Below are positions 12,011 to 23,400 of a stretch of 64,000 bases of DNA, piece by piece. The notes under the pieces are model-generated. The model was not told the DNA's origin. It saw only the letters and a program-made list of their open reading frames with translations, and did no database searches. Within the stretch, counting starts at the first letter, position 1; each line of letters starts with the position of its first letter. The position numbers and the translations under genes were made by a program. Source of the stretch: Nymphaea colorata (lineage: Eukaryota; Streptophyta; Magnoliopsida; Nymphaeales; Nymphaeaceae); the NCBI RefSeq assembly GCF_008831285.2, contig NC_045145.1:8678802-8742801 (forward strand), read 5' to 3'.

Positions 12011-13324
12011 TCAGGCGTTGAGAAGGTGGCATGGGCATTTTTCAACTCAAACAACATAACTAAGAACTCATAGGCTCTATAGTAAAATGACACAGGTGGT
12101 TTTCGGTTCATCTTCTTTTACATTGTACTTGCCAATAACCCAAACGCTTCTGGGACCAAACCAGGGGATCATTAGACACTTTCTTGATTGCCACCAAGTA
12201 TGTTTCATCTCCATGCTTTAGGTATTTCTTCAACTGAATAGCAGACAATATCACAACCTTGACCTTATCTTTCTTTGTTGTCAATGTTGGAACCATGTAG
12301 AGGCCCTTTCGTCTAGGATGCCAATAGCTTGCAGATGCGGCATCGGGACCATCTTTGCTAAACTAATTTTCCATCAGTGCCACTAAAAAGTTGGGTTTTC
12401 CTAACCAACTCTCAATCTTTACATCCACACCGTGGGCCACTCTGCGGATGGACTTTGCCTCCGAGTTCAATGCCTTCATGTGTAACTCTCCCTTCTCAAG
12501 GGTGAGGCTCGATCTCCTTGCCTTTTTTTTCATGACAAAGTTATGTGTCGCAATTTGTCCACCATTGCCATTATGAACTTTCCATTTACAAGAATGTCTA
12601 AGTGCATAAGTCTAGTAGTTGTCATCACTGTCACCTTTGTCGTCCCCTTCAAAGCATTGAGAAGCTGGAATGCTCCTATCTACGGGCCTTCATTTTCTTG
12701 ACTTCACACCACATAAGCAGATTGTTTTGAGTAGCTTCCCTAGTTGCTTTCAACATTTGGATACTTTGAAGCAAAGTGATTTATACTATAGTGCTGACAC
12801 TTCAATCCTAGAAGTGGTTGAGAAGACTTATTGTTGTTGTCATCTCGTCCACTCCCACCACCGTTCTTCTAGACAGTCATCTTAGTGTTTATCCTTTCTT
12901 GTTGTCCAGTTATCTTACTATTGCCATCACTATTGTGATTGTTGTTTCCGTCTTTATTTGAATTATAGGGCTTATACTAAAACTTGGGCTGTCTTGATGT
13001 GTCAACCAAACTTTTGGTAGCTACAATGGCACTGCTCAAGTCCTTGGGGTCTTGTCATCGAAGTTCTTGCTCTACCCAAGGTTGTCGTCCATTCATGAAG
13101 TGGAATAATCGATCTTCATTGGACATTTTTGGAATCTTCAGCATCATATTGTGAATACCTAAACATAATCATGGATCAAACTCATCTGCTTAAGTTATAT
13201 AAATCATCCTTGCCATATATTATGGATCTTTAGGCAGGAATTGCTCATGCATTTCGTGTTTGAATTCATCCCAATTGTCAATGGTGCAAAGACCCTTCTC
13301 AACACTACTAACCCACCTTTGCCA

Positions 13325-13630
13325 CTACAACATGGCATCATTTGTTAAAAACATTGAAGCGGTAGTGATCTTCATCTCATCATCATAAATCCAATTTACC
13401 TTAAGGCACTTCTCCAAATGATACATGAATTTTTCAATCTCCTTCACAATTCGAGTACCATTGTATCTATGTGGTTTAGGGACTTTCATATGAGGTGCGA
13501 CACTTACTCCTCCAGCTTCCTCCATCCTAGCAAGCCGATTCTCCAAGAACCTATTTTGTGTTTTGAGGATCTGCATTTCATCCTCCATAACAGCCAAACG
13601 GGCCAAAACATATTCCAACTGAGAATTCAC
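13325..13630 (-). pseudogene. gag fragment of the decayed Gypsy element
   Basis: A 101-codon open stretch begins with a heptad-like segment (LARLAVMEDEMQILKTQNRF) and continues with PKPHRYNGTR and FMYHLEKCLK. This is the coiled-coil plus capsid-start arrangement of plant Gypsy gag. It lies just inside the 5' LTR, as expected. Confidence 0.65.
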
Positions 13631-13930
13631 CTAGTTCAAATTCTGGTTAGTCCCAATGTTGTAGTCCTTGAAGCTCTAAATAGCTTCAATCATCGAAATG
13701 ATTAAAGGATGCAATAGTCGTATTGACTGTAACCAGTCAAGTTTCCATCAATATGTTGGTTCCACTCATCACTTGCCTTTTTTGTTGATGAGTCTATACT
13801 CCCTTTGCTAGAGAACTTGTCTTGTTTCCAACCATGTGGCCACAGACAGTAGTATGTCATCAGTTTGCTTGACACACTTAACTCCTTAGGCCCCACTGTA
13901 CCAAATGCTCATGCTGGCTTTGATACCAGT

Positions 13931-14316
13931 TGTTACGGGCCTACTTTTTTCAAACTGTGAGGCACAATGATTGCTTATTTGCCATAAGCCTTAAGGGCCA
14001 AGAGAGTACACAGATTACTCAAAACAAAGAATATGTACGAAAAGCAAAGTACACAAGCGAATGGAAGGAGAAACTTGTAATAAGAATAGATTGTCTTCAT
14101 CACAAGGGAATCTAAGCAATGAGATCTTAAAAGAAACCCACTTTACTTACATAAGATGACCGAAACCACTTACATAAGATTCAAATGTCGACCACCCAAA
14201 ATACAGAATACCAGCATGCATTGAGACCAGTGGGAAGGTGCTCCATTACAAGAAAACACAAGTATACACCAAAGACACTATAAACAAAAGGAATGAAGAA
14301 TATACAAACATAAACA
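13931..14316 (-). repeat. 5' LTR of the decayed Gypsy element
   Basis: On the minus strand it ends in GGCCCGTAACA next to the primer-binding site. It carries an extra ~20 bp near the outer end relative to the other copy. The outer boundary (14316) is approximate. Confidence 0.65.
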
Positions 14317-17300
14317 CATAGGAACAATGATATTGCTTATAATTTGTGATTGTAAGAAAACTGTAGTTCTGATTGGTGAATATTTGAATGAGTTGCAGAA
14401 ATATTCTTAGCCAATCAATCACAAAATAATTTCATTGACAAGGCCCAATGAGTCATTTTGCAATGATAGAGACACAACAAAAAGGAATATTCGAGAAACA
14501 CTTCAAATACATACAAAGTTAGCCTTTTGGACTATATAACCAATTTTATCTTTTGAAGATGATTGTATCTTACATGCATCCTTGATATATTTTTCTTCTT
14601 CACCTGCTTCCTTGCTTTGTGCTTTAGGTTAGTTAACATAAAATAACTCCATTGAGAAAGAGTATAGGAAAGAAATCAAATAATGAAAATGATTATTAAT
14701 AAAATAAGAGCTCTACTAAGAGACAACATTCAAGATTTACAATGAAGCTTCCATGAACATTTTTCCTACTGATAAGTATCAAGCTCCTCTAGGATCCCAC
14801 TCCTTTCTCCAAAGGATCTACTCTAGTATGCTAACCAGAATTCTCACACATTTGAAATTAAAATAGAAAATAGACACAATTGAAGTTGGCATGTGTTATA
14901 CATAAAATATATTAGAAAGAATTACCTCTACCTTGTGCATCACTAGATATGGGTACTACAAATGGAAGCAATCCCTTTGAATATATCCTGTAATATGATT
15001 TTACATCTAAAAATCAAATACAATAAGAAAACCTGAACTCCACCTAGAAAGTTACACCCAGATTGCAAACCTTGTAAATGATATCCTTTGGCATAGGTGT
15101 GTTGAGACTTTCATTAATATTCTTAAAGACCGGTCTGAGATTCGAGAATGCAAGGTGTGGGTTCAATTAGGGCTCTCCCTCAATGATTGGCCAGAAGTTT
15201 ACGGTGAAGATATATGCATTCAAGTGGCCTCCAAGGTGAAGGGGAACAAGAGGTTCGCTCCAGTTAGAATAAAACATGATTTGGGGGAAATCGTGTGTGT
15301 TGGAAGTGAGGGGCATGAGGTTAGTTTGTTGAATTGGGTTATGGATGAAATATACCTTAATAAGGTGGTCTAAAAAAATAAAATATGGTTATGATGGCTA
15401 GGTGAATGTGTTGAAGGCTAGAGATGCCCCATGGATGGGGTAGGATGTCTAAAGAAATGCCTATCCTCTATGTTCATTTTTCCTTGTAATTCCTTTGTAG
15501 ATGTTGCTTTTTTGCTTTCATCCTAGTCTGATGGGTTGTGATAGACGAGGGTTTCACATCTTTTACTTCTTTGAGATGTTATTTTGTTCAAGTGATTAAT
15601 AAGAGGTAGGATGCCCAGCCTCCAAAAAGCATTTCTAGATTGGCGACTATTTGGGTTTCTTGGCATGTATATCAGTTGTTTGCTTTGAAGATCTTAAAAT
15701 TGGGGTGAAGCTCGGTAGCATGTTATTAACGTAGGCCGTTGATGCCATTTTTTAATGTTTAGATCAGTAGCATTGACAGAGAAGGAATTTTTGGAGAAAA
15801 ATCTTAGAATCAAATAAGAGAGATGTCATAAGCATGAGCGGGCGAAATATTCATTTGCAACTCACTTTCTAGCAACCTATATAATATGTTCTTTTCTCCT
15901 CACACGTAATATTTTCTTGTGAAATTTTGTCCTCATGCTCGTGGTTTTGATTATATTTAGTAACAAAGTTTTGTTCTTCAAATTTCAAAGTTTATAGTAT
16001 GCAACATCGCATGGAACATGATTCATGTGTCATTCTCTTTGTTTAGTTTCTTTATTATTCTCTTTTGTGGATTTTTATGTGGGAGAGGAATGTAAGAACA
16101 CTTCATGTTGTGTTATATTTTTTAGAGTTTAGTTGTCACTTTGTTGGAATTGGATTTATCACAGCCTTCTAATTTGGTCGGTATCTAGTAAAAGAGCCAA
16201 CCAATTCAGTTTCCCTAGTTTTGAACTCTCAAATTCCATTAAAGTTGCTCGACCTCTCGATTTAGTTTTGTTTAAAACTTGAATACAGCTTTTAAATTTG
16301 CACTAGATTTGAAACTAAACTGTTGAAAATGCTTAGTGCACTCTATAGTTCACGTTGACCTTCACCCTCAAATGCCATTCTCATCTCCCAACAACATGCA
16401 AGTGAATAAGGTGATATAATGGTAGTGAATGTGTCTGACTCTCCATTAATCCTTCATTTTTCAATCTTGGAATTCAAACATCCCTGCAAATGGATTTATC
16501 TTGAGGCATATGTAGGGAACATAGCCATGATCTGATCTGCAAGTCCAAGGTTTTTCATGTGAACTTTATGGTAGAAAACACAAGCTAATAATATAGTCGT
16601 TGTGCCTAATCAATAGATAGGAATTCAACTCTATACAAAATTAAAAGGGAAAAGGGGAAATATCTCACAAATTTCCCACAAAAAAACTGTTTCATTGCTT
16701 TCTTTCTCTATGCTTTGGTCTATATGGATTCAATTCACATATTGACTTCTGATTTTACATAGTCATATAAGACTTCTTGAAGCCATGCAAGCCAAAGCAA
16801 AAAAGCATAACAAAATGACAAGTTATAGGTCTTCCAAATTAAAGTGAATACAATGAACAACCACAATAGTCCAATTCATGTAACTCTGTCTCTCTCTCTC
16901 CCTATATATATATATATATATCACACACACTCACAAAAGCCTTTTAGTCAGGGCAATCTGCACCTTATGTAGGTTTATATTTAAACTCGGGCCAATATAC
17001 ATGCTTAGTAGAACATTAAAATTATAGATAAGAAATATTGACACCAAAGAAAAGCTAACAGTTTTCTTGTTTTCACCACGACCACCAAAAGAAGAAGAAA
17101 CTCCTTCATATCCACGTCAACAGGAACGAGACGAAAAGTGAAACCTCCCCTACAATTTCTGTTGGGCACTTCCACCAACAGGTTATGGTGGTCAGCTGTC
17201 AAGTCCTTGATCCTCCAACAGCTCGCGGTTGTCCAACCATGGGCAGTAATGTGGGAATGGACAACAAAATTTCTGTGAGAGGAGGAGAAACAGTAAAGTG

Positions 17301-18559
17301 AAAGGGGAGTGAGGGAGAGAATATATGCCATTGTTGTGGGTGTTTTGCCGGTAGAAGCTTTCTCTAGCAAGTGACGACAGCTGGCAAATGGGCATCTCTC
17401 TAGCAGTTGTTCACAAATGATGCTGCCCCTTGCTATCAATGAGGGAAAATCGGCTTCTGATGGGGCGAGGAAGAGTAAGACCTTGCGAGGGAGAGAACAG
17501 CGACCTTTTCAAATGGTCACCGGAAGACGTCTCGCTAGGCACTGATGATCGTCGTTATGTGTTGGAGAAATGTGAGGAGGGTAGAGGAGCAGGAAAGAGA
17601 ATGGGGTTAGTGGGTGCCATCTACGATGATATTTTTTCTGAAAAGGGGACCATTTGATTTAAAAAATTGAGGAGCATCGTACCTGGTACGACGATGTGGG
17701 TTCCTACGGAATCACCCACGGCGACCACTCGGGTCTCCACCCATGCTTTTCACCCTTTAGCCTTAAAAACCAAATCACATAATCAATTAAAACAACCTTC
17801 CTTTTTTTTATAATTTAAATCAAGTGATTTTGTTAAAACACATTGAACAAAGAGCAGATAAAGTTAAACTACTGTTACCGCACATTAAACAAAAGCAAAT
17901 AAAACTAAACTATTAATTGCAAAAAATTAAAACATAAAAGCTAGTGGCAACATTCCAAACATTGGCTTGTTGGAGACTGCATTTCTATGCTTGGTACATA
18001 TTATTGGCTCGAGGGATGTAGTTTACCTCGTCAACTTTAGAAATGTATATACAATAGTTTGATTACCAACCACCAAAGCCTATAAGCAATGTGGACCGTA
18101 GGAGAAAGATGACTTTAGCTTAGGGACACCTATGCTTAGAGGACATTAATGTCATTTGGGTAAGAAGCTAGTTATGTGCACACCTGTCCACACAAAATTG
18201 TGCAGAGAAGTGTATAATGACAAAAGTATGCACATTAAAATATTTTTTAAAGAATAAAAATATTTTAAAAGTTTTAAAAATATAAAATATCTATTACTTT
18301 ATAAAAAATTTCAAAAATACCTCAACACTTCTTTGGCGCTTGCATGCATGCAACTTGATCTGATATAGATATTGGTTGAGCCATTTATATCTCATACCAA
18401 TCTAGTCCATCAACCTCCTCAAAACTTGCCAGTTTATTCCACGTGACATGATTGAGATAGCATCAAGTTCTCTTCACCGCTTCGTGTACATAACGAGAGT
18501 ATGTCAAATGTGGACCATACTACCAATATGCATATTTATTTTAATGTTCAAAACATTGT
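14317..18559. other. intergenic region, no supported gene
   Basis: AT-rich sequence with a short CT/TA microsatellite near 16894-16921. Open frames at 17005-17439 (-) and 17430-17657 (+) have no recognisable domain and skewed composition, and I do not support them as genes. The only frame of note is at 15101-15373. Confidence 0.45.
15101..15373 (+). other. unrecognised open frame, possible gene relic
   Basis: A protein-like frame runs from about 15101 to a stop at 15371-15373, including ECKVWVQLGLSLNDWPEV and KRFAPVRIKHDLGEIVCV. It has balanced composition but no start in good context and no motif I know. It may be an exon relic or a retroposed fragment. Confidence 0.25.
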
Positions 18560-18770
18560 TTGTGCGCAATGAATATTTGTAATCATGTCATTGTCTCATA
18601 CCTCTATCATTAATTCGTATTTCTGTCATTATCTCATACATATGATCTCATACCTCATGTCATTATCATATCTTATTATCATATCTTATTAATAAATTAT
18701 TATCTGATACACATTATTTCATACTCTTATTATTATCATACCCATGTCATTATCTCATAGCTATTATCTT
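18560..18770. repeat. TTATCTCATA-type repeat, left flank
   Basis: Repeated words TCATTATCTCATA, GTCATTATC and TATCTTATTATC occur up to the left end of the 18771 element. It belongs to the same family as 4180-4640. Confidence 0.5.
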
Positions 18771-19725
18771 TAGGCCTCGGCATCGGGCCGGGCCAGGCCG
18801 GCCCGACCCTTTTAGTCAATGTCGTTAAGGGTCCGGATTTGGATCGGGTCGGCCCGCTACTCGGCCCGACTATTATTCCGAAGCCCGACCCGGCCCGTTT
18901 TGTTAACCGGGCCGGGCCGACTGTCCCAAGAAGACACCGTCCACATTCACGGCGAAATCCCTTTGAAATCCGCCGAGGTCGACCTTTCGAATGTCGTGGC
19001 AATCCTCGACGCCGCTCACGCCCTCGTTGTTGACCTTGATGTTGAGGCGGCCGAAGCGGGCGAGGGCGAGGTCGATGGCCGCGGTGACATCGCAGTGGGA
19101 ATAGAGGAAGCGGTGGATGGTGTAAGAGCTCCGCTGTAGTCTTCCCGATCCCTCTCACTCCTACCGTCACGATCGCCAGTTTCCCTTACGATCGCCAATT
19201 TCCTTCCAACCTGCAACCCGCAAATGCATCATCCCCATGACCCAACATCATTAATCGTACAATAGAGAAAGATGGGGAGAGCGATGTTGAGTCAATCAAC
19301 AAAAAAGTAAAAGATTTGTAATGAATCGACTGAATCCATTTGAAGCAGTGGATCGGATTTGGGGTTGATCTTACCTTCTGCGACGGGAGGTGAAGACTGC
19401 CATGAGGTGTGCCGGTGGTGGACTGGAGGTTGATGGTGAAGATGGCAGACCGGCGGTGTGACGACGGTGGTGGTGCCAAGGCTTACTCAATGCACGCACA
19501 TAGCTGTCTCCTATCGAAAACCCTAAATCCATAAATGCATTTTCCAAAAATTTTAAATCGAAACTCTTGAATCCATTCTCAAGCTAACGGGCCTAACGGA
19601 CCCGGCCCGTTATGATGTCGGGCCGGGCCGGGCACAGTGGGCGAAAGCTCGATAAGATAAAACAAGGGCCCGAACCGGGCCGGGTACCGGGTAGCCAGCG
19701 GCGCCCGACCCGGCGCCCAGGCCTA
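18771..19725. mobile_element. non-autonomous hAT-type element carrying an SDR gene fragment
   Basis: The termini are TAGGCCTCGGCATCGGGCCG (left) and, reverse complemented, TAGGCCTGGGCGCCGGGTCG (right), in imperfect inverted repetition. They resemble the ends of the 311-bp MITE at 5556. The flanking 8-mers (ATTATCTT and TTATTCAT) do not match well, so the target duplication has decayed or the ends are off by a base or two. Both flanks are TTATCTCATA-type repeat, which indicates insertion into that repeat. The interior holds a host-like short-chain dehydrogenase fragment on the minus strand. No transposase is present. Confidence 0.7.
18925..19479 (-). pseudogene. captured short-chain dehydrogenase/reductase (SDR) gene fragment with intron
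   Basis: On the minus strand, a putative exon 1 runs from the ATG at 19479 to CAGAAG at 19375, followed by a consensus donor GTAAGA. After a 164-bp intron, an acceptor TTGCAG precedes exon 2 at 19210. Exon 2 first gives GKLAIVTVGVRGIGKTTAEL, the SDR nucleotide-binding segment (TGxxxGIG, here with Val for the first Gly). After an internal deletion and frame change it gives CDVTAAIDLALARFGRLNIK, VNNEGVSG (normally NNAG) and FQRDFAVNVDGVFLG. The order and an intron just before the Rossmann segment fit plant SDR110C genes (xanthoxin dehydrogenase/momilactone synthase-like). A 19-bp tandem duplication (GGAAATTGGCGATCGTAAG and its variant) near 19190 disrupts the frame. The catalytic YxxxK part is absent. 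It is non-functional as a dehydrogenase. Confidence 0.7.
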
Positions 19726-19925
19726 TTATTCATGTTACCGTCATACTCATGTTATTATCTTGTACCCATTATCTTATACATGTAGCATATGTCACTATAT
19801 CATACCTGTAGCACATGAGATTATAACAATGAGTGATACGATATAATGACTTACAATGACATAAACATTAGATAATGAGAATTGCATGAGATAAAAGGTA
19901 TGTCATAACAAAAAAGGTATAAAAT
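19726..19925. repeat. TTATCTCATA-type repeat, right flank
   Basis: It continues the repeat on the other side of the 18771-19725 element. It starts in the forward orientation (GTTATTATCTTGTA) and turns into the inverted form (ATGAGATAA, TAATGAGAAT) towards 19925. Confidence 0.45.
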
Positions 19926-20304
19926 AATGACAGATTTACGAGACAACGTATGCAAAGTGATAAGTTTTATTTTTGTGGAATCTCAGAATCTTTTTTTGCG
20001 CTCTTTACCAAAATTTTGCTTTTGCAATAACCATATTTATTTTTTATCATGTTTAATGTTACACGAAAAAATCATACACCAACCAGCTTCGCATCGGGAC
20101 CCGTCGCAACAAGCCGGGCATACGGCGTCGTGTACATAAACCAGGTTCGTCGGCTTTCTTGCATTTCAAAATATCGATTTCGCGCGGAGAAGGCCTCGAT
20201 CGAACCGCAAGGGTTTCTTCGGACGGTAAATGCCTCTGCAGTCGATTGGGGAATCAAGCTCTCATCTTCAACATAGAGGAAGCTCCTAGTTTCCTGTGTC
20301 CGAC

Positions 20305-20474
20305 ATGCCATCGGGCTCCGCCGATCTTGGCGATCTTCACAAGGTGTGGGAGGTGAAGCCCCTTAAGAAGGCTGGGGAAGACGAGGCCCGACGGATCCTC
20401 CAAAGCATCGCGAAGCAGGTGCAGCCTATCATGCGTAAGCACAAGTGGAGGGTGAAAATCCTCTCCGAATTCTG
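20305..20474 (+). CDS. WSS1: WSS1 exon 1
   Basis: Encodes the N-terminus through KHKWRVKILSEF. It ends within a Cys codon (TG|GTATCC), phase 2. A 110-bp intron follows. Confidence 0.9.
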
Positions 20475-23400
20475 GTATCCTTTTCTTTCGTTCCCCACTT
20501 GATCGTCTTCTTCGAGGGTTTTCTTCTTTCCTGGTTCCTCTTCTGTGCTTACGAAGGCCAATTGAAATAAAACCTTACCTGCAGTCCTTCAAATGCACGT
20601 CTTTTGGGTGTAAATCAAGGTGGAGGGTCGCAGGTAAAGCTTAGGCTGAGGCGGCACGATAGGATTTCGGAGTTCCTGCCTTACGAGCAGGTCCTAGATA
20701 CGATGCTTCATGAGCTCTGCCATAATGTGCACGGCCCTCACAATGCTAGTTTCTACAACCTTTGGGATGCGATAAGAAAGGTGAGCTTACTAGTTACTCT
20801 GATTTGTTTGAAAGCTTCCAGGGTAAATTAAGATATTTTTATCTTTCTAATGAAATATTTCACGCGTTAATAAGACAGTAAAACTGTGAGATCGATGAAA
20901 AATATGCATGAACCGTTTAAATGATTAGAAGTTGAGCGGCATTCAGGTGCTTTCTTTTTTCTTCCAATAAAATTTGATTCTCTATCCAACTGATAGTGCT
21001 TTTGTTTGTGATCCATTTTAATTGTCATTTTCTGTCCACTTCCTATTTATGCTTCCTGAAAGCTTCACATTTCCCTCTTTAATGTTTGTTACTTTGTTTG
21101 AAAAGCGTTGCTTCGTCGTTTGGTAATGGAAGGCCGTACGGATACAATAATGAAATTCTCTTTCATGTACGTATAGCGTATTAGTGCATTTGAGTAGTTT
21201 TGGCGGTTTCCTGCATACTATAAAATAGACACGTAAATAGCCTTTCCTTCGGATGTGCAGGGAATGCTGAACTAATCCTGCTTAGCAGAACTTTTTGTGT
21301 CTAGGTCTATTACAGCCCTACTCTCATTCCCTGCTCTTGAGACAAAGGCTAGGCGGTTTGACCTGGAATCTCAACAAATTGATTCGAATGTAACAATAAC
21401 TTGTTCCTACAAACTTTCAGAAGAACATTGAATAATTCTGAATTATACTTTTCGATTCTCGTCACAGTTTGATCTTCATAACGGGCACAACCTAAGTCAC
21501 AAAGACATGGAAAATTTGTCTTCTTTCCTGTCTCAACACCCTGATACTGGTGCTCAGACATGTCCTTTTCTCATGATTTCCTAAATTTAATCACTATGCG
21601 TAGATGTTCTATGGAAGGGTAACTTAGCATAATAACTAGTCAGTCAATGACTAGGCCTTGACTTGTCAACCGAGTCAGAGTCCAGGCTCTACTGATTTTG
21701 CAATTATAGTAGACTAGTCCATGAGTTGACAGCCAAGCTAGTAATGTAGTGCACGATCCGTAAGTTACATTGTAAAATTAAATGGTGATATGATAGTTCA
21801 TATAAGTTGATTGCAAATAAACTGTATGGATGCATGCATATGGTCCATTTGTAAGCATTGCCACAGATGTCAGAGATTTCATGAAGAACAAATGAATGAA
21901 ACAAGAAAAAGGAATCTATTGCGATATTTTGAAACTAATGCTCTAATGAAAATATCACAATATGTTCCCGAGATTTTCATTCCCCTTTTTGTAAACTGCC
22001 ATCTTAATAACCATTGTTTCCTCTTTTTTGTTTTGACATTTTAGTAATTGTTTTGAATGTTTATTAATGTTTTTTTAAGGAAATCATTAGTAAATTAATA
22101 TGTCATAATTTCTTATTATTATTATTTTGCATACATATTTTATTTTTTTGGGGTTTCTGCGATTTCCTTGAGAGTAATGTCACTCATAAGAACTTGAGAA
22201 TAATATTTGAGACAATTATCATAATCGAATTGAGAGACAATCCTTTTGTTTGTTTTAGGAATGCGAGGATCTTATTGCCAAAGGAGTAACAGGAACAGGT
22301 CAAGGGTTTGATGCTCCTGGGAGAAGATTGGGAGGATTTTCCCACACACCTCCTCTTTCCTCATTACGCCAAGTCACGTTACATGCTGCAGAAAGAAGGG
22401 CACAGTTATCAGCTCTGCTTCCTTCTGGGCCAAGGCGCCTTGGTGGTGATAGCAATATTATGAGCTCATTAAGTCCAATACAAGCAGCTGCAATGGCTGC
22501 TGAAAGAAGGCTGCATGATGATTTATGGTGTGGTGCTGAGAGCTATGATGATCCTTGTGGAACAGAAAGCGACACCATGAATCATAGGCAATCATCTGTC
22601 AAGAGACATTTTGAAGTTTTGAACAGTTCCATGGCTTCTAACATGGACATGTCGAAGGTAGATGATGAACTAGCCTTTTAGCTTCATAATGCTTTGCTAT
22701 CTCAGTAACCACTGTACTGGCTGTCTTAGGAGGCATATGAGTGCAGCTCAAAACTTAGAATACCAAAAGTCCCTAGATCAGAGGCTAAAGATTTCGAGGA
22801 CCATGATTTGTGGGAATGTGGTACTTGCACTTTGCTTAACCAGGTATGCTGGGTATATTTTGCTTCTAAAAAATTGCTTAGTTAAGCTGATGTTGTAAAA
22901 TGCATGTCATACCATGCATTTGTTGGGCCTATATACCTTAGTTTCATGTCCTAAATCATAAATTTTCAGTTCTTTTGATCTACACAAATTAGAAAATAGA
23001 ATAAAAGAATTGCAAGAAGAATAATATTAACAAAAAAGTGATCATAAATTGCTCTTAGTGTTGAATTTTATATAATAAAAAATACATACTATGTTGCATA
23101 TTTCATTAGATGGCAAAGATGATCCTTAATTTCTAATACTTAGGCAATTAGAAAGTGAGGATAACTTGTAATCTTTATGCGTTTCTCTTCAGATAACCTA
23201 AAGGCACATAAACCTTCAAGTTTTTTCCTTCGGAGGGTTGAAATGGCTTCCTATTTTCTATGAAAAAAAAGCCTTTACTTTCATTCAGGAAATCAGCCTC
23301 ATATTTTACATTTTGATCCTAAATGTGCAAGCCTCAAGGAAGCATCCCTCACACTGATAAGAATAATTTGGAGTGCTTTATGTGATATTTTAAATAAAGG

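Larger units (their letters stand above)
8909..14316 (-). mobile_element. decayed Ty3/Gypsy LTR retrotransposon
   Basis: Two diverged direct repeats of about 350-390 bp (8909-9262 and 13931-14316) flank 4.7 kb that encodes broken gag-pol on the minus strand. The primer-binding site TGGTATCAAAGC (13917-13928, -) sits 2 bp from the 5' LTR and matches the initiator tRNA-Met 3' end. A purine-rich tract ending at 9263 (-) adjoins the 3' LTR. Gag, reverse transcriptase and integrase segments are recognisable in minus-strand translation but carry many stops and frameshifts. No clean target duplication was found at the ends, so boundaries are accurate to only a few bases. The element is old and inactive. 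Confidence 0.8.

Noticed and set aside
18771-19725. Perfect 8-bp target duplication for this element
   Set aside because: The flanking 8-mers ATTATCTT and TTATTCAT differ at several positions, so I do not claim one.
22328-22681. Reading exon 3 straight to the stop at 22680 as the end of the WSS1 gene
   Set aside because: A GT donor at 22658 and an acceptor at 22729 restore phase and lead into the conserved zinc-finger exons, so the run-on is intronic.
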